Positions 62,101-64,000 of a stretch of DNA of 64,000 nucleotides are shown here, piece by piece. How positions within the stretch are numbered: the stretch's first letter is position 1; each line of letters starts with the position of its first letter. Under the pieces are notes generated by a model that saw nothing but the letters and a program-made list of their open reading frames with translations, was not told the DNA's origin and did not search any database. Source of the DNA: Baylisascaris procyonis (taxonomy: Eukaryota; Nematoda; Chromadorea; Rhabditida; Ascarididae); contig JAZARR010000179.1 in the NCBI GenBank assembly GCA_037389465.1, positions 2,080,501 through 2,144,500 of the forward strand. Direction: 5' to 3'. A program made the position numbers and the translations under genes.

Positions 62101-64000
62101 TGCGATTCTCATTACACCTATGCATTTTTATCACCTATAGAAACACGTAAAACTGTCTCTAAATTTTCCAATGTACTTCTTGTGTGCACAACGCTATTCA
62201 ACTAGTTGAGCAATGCTTATTGCAGAAATGCACCAACGATTGGTTTCTTTTTTTTTGTGGGCAACTGACGGTTGCCTCTTTCCTCAGCAATTATTAAATT
62301 TTCAACTTCACCACTAGTCGGCTATTTTATCATGAACGATGCGCTCCACTAAATTTTCAATTATTTTTTTTTGTTTTATTTCCTCAATCGTAATTCCAAA
62401 TTTCCAAAGAGCAGAAAAAAAAAAGTGGATTATCTAGGTGAAGTGTTGAAGTTCAGCTTCAGAATTATGAGATATTTTCAATCAAATAATGGGTGCGTTT
62501 TAGTTTAAGATCCATCACGACTGTTTGGTTGGGGGTTATAGTCTCCGTTCGTTTTTTTTTTGCCACCGGAATTGTCCAGTTTTTGCCATCGGAGATTTTA
62601 TTGGCTTTTTATGCCTTAAGAAATCTTAAAATTGTGAATTCTTCACTTCTACAACTATGAGAGATTGAACATATAGAATAGATGAAATTGTTCGTTTATT
62701 ATTCTATGCCTCTAATCGAATCAATGAAGAAGTCAATTCAGCACTTTTTTGTTCTTTATTGAATGCTGCATACCGATGAACGTCTTTATGTTAATCAAAT
62801 AGCAGGCTTAACTCTTTTATTATTTATGTGGTATATAATAATCACATCATTTTAATTATTTAATATTTTTTACTTGCCTCAGTGTGAAATGTATACAAAG
62901 TGTATCTACTTTAATATAACGTATATATAACTTGGTTTCAAAGAATTTAGTGGTAAATAGTGCGAGCTAATGGGGTCAATCGAAGTGAAATACGCAAATT
63001 ATATGAGTTTTTATGCATTGAACAATAGAATATGCAATTTTATTTGTTATTATGAAGATATAGAAGGATAAAGCGATTTATCTGCGATATTTTTGTAAAT
63101 TGGAATTGTCTGTTGAGAAAGTGTGGAATAACAGAATAGGTATAACTAAAAAAAGTGAATATAAGCGTGCAATAAGTGGTGATGAGAAAGGAAGGAATAA
63201 AGCGATAGTATATATGATTTGCATTCTCTTTCTCGCTTCCTACCCTCCTCCACCTCTTCCAGAGGATTTAATTTGCTTTGCATTATTTTTTTTTCTACGA
63301 ATTCGTTCATTTTTCTAACTTTTTTACTGAAATTTTTCCCTTTTAGTTCGGCTTTATTAAAGAAAAAGAATTGAAAATTAACAAATTGCGAAGGCGTTCT
63401 TAGCTATAAAGACGTTATAGTGCGTCTAATATGTGCAAAAATTTTCATTATGATTCACCATTTGAAGCATCAGTTCTCGCATAAAACATCATTGCCTATA
63501 GCATATTGAAACGACACGTCGACGTCTATGCTATATGGCACATCTTTATTCGGATCTTACATAAATAATCTCATCGCTGGATTTATCAACCGAGAATTTT
63601 TTTTAAAAGAATTTTTATCAATAAAAATCAGCATCAATTTTATTCGCTTAAAAATTTTTGAAACTAAAAGTTGGGAGCATACGTTTTGGCAAATTTCCAA
63701 ATTATCAATATTTTCTTATTTTTGGTATTCTTTCATCACTTCTAAATTTTGTAATCTTCATCGTTTCCTCTCGAATATCGTTTATTTTCTCCAACCCCTA
63801 CCCCTCAACCTCTTTCTCCCTCTTCTATCTATTCATCTATTGTATTTTTGAATACACCTTGTCATGATAACCTAAATCACCTGCTACTAAAGCGCATATT
63901 TGATGGCAGCAGAAAAATGCGTAACAAATTGCGACGATTATTAATAACATTTATATGGAAAGGATAGGCGTTGGAAATATTGAATAGCAATGAATCAAAT

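Larger units (their letters stand above)
56932..64000. other. Non-coding stretch upstream of bestrophin B, no gene seen
   Basis: Holds AACAAAC/AAAAC repeats just upstream of the gene (56.99-57.01 kb), the TA array at 57.78 kb, the 11-bp repeat at 59.13 kb, purine-rich DNA (59.88-59.94, 60.28-60.33 kb) and C/T-rich DNA near 63.23-63.26 and 63.79-63.84 kb. Open frames are short and lack family motifs. Confidence 0.55.

Noticed and set aside
1..64000. CRISPR arrays, bacterial promoters, operons or phage genes
   Set aside because: No regularly spaced repeats with unique spacers, no ribosome-binding sites before long frames. The exon-intron structure shows that this is eukaryotic nuclear DNA.

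Overview
The window looks like nuclear DNA of an AT-rich, gene-poor, intron-rich invertebrate, most likely a nematode. The evidence is two bestrophin-family genes with nematode-like sequence, split by GT-AG introns of 0.1 to 2.7 kb, with an AG acceptor-like site directly before each start codon as in trans-spliced nematode genes. There are no bacterial operons, ribosome-binding sites, CRISPR arrays or rRNA genes. The species cannot be named from the sequence alone.

Layout. From 1 to about 32.7 kb I see no gene I can name. This part holds purine or pyrimidine tracts, TA microsatellites, short tandem repeats, inverted repeats, and a few orphan exon-like open segments with good splice sites (near 0.75-1.24, 2.3, 9.8, 20.3 and 28.9 kb), which I report at low confidence. 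From 32.7 to 34.0 kb lie two degraded direct copies of a histone H2B gene start, with a TA/TTTA microsatellite between them. From 34.8 to 42.0 kb (minus strand) is the first bestrophin gene, and from 46.45 to 56.92 kb (minus strand) the second. The 4.4 kb between them holds two TA arrays. From 57 to 64 kb I see only repeats: a TA array at 57.8 kb and an 11-bp tandem repeat at 59.1 kb.

The two bestrophins are tandem paralogues. Both have ten exons, the first nine introns sit at matching positions and phases, and exons 2 to 7 have the same lengths in both. Their residue numbering matches vertebrate BEST1 so closely that the neck residues (I76, F80, F84) and the acidic calcium clasp (E300, D301-D304) fall on the same numbers. 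They should form calcium-gated anion channels, as homo- or hetero-pentamers. The most interesting differences are a tryptophan in the upstream-numbered gene (34.8-42.0 kb) at position 205, the cytosolic aperture of BEST1, where the other copy keeps isoleucine; a 45-bp tandem duplication that gives that same gene two competing splice acceptors before exon 7, one of which leads to an in-frame stop; and cytosolic tails that share almost no sequence beyond the conserved core.
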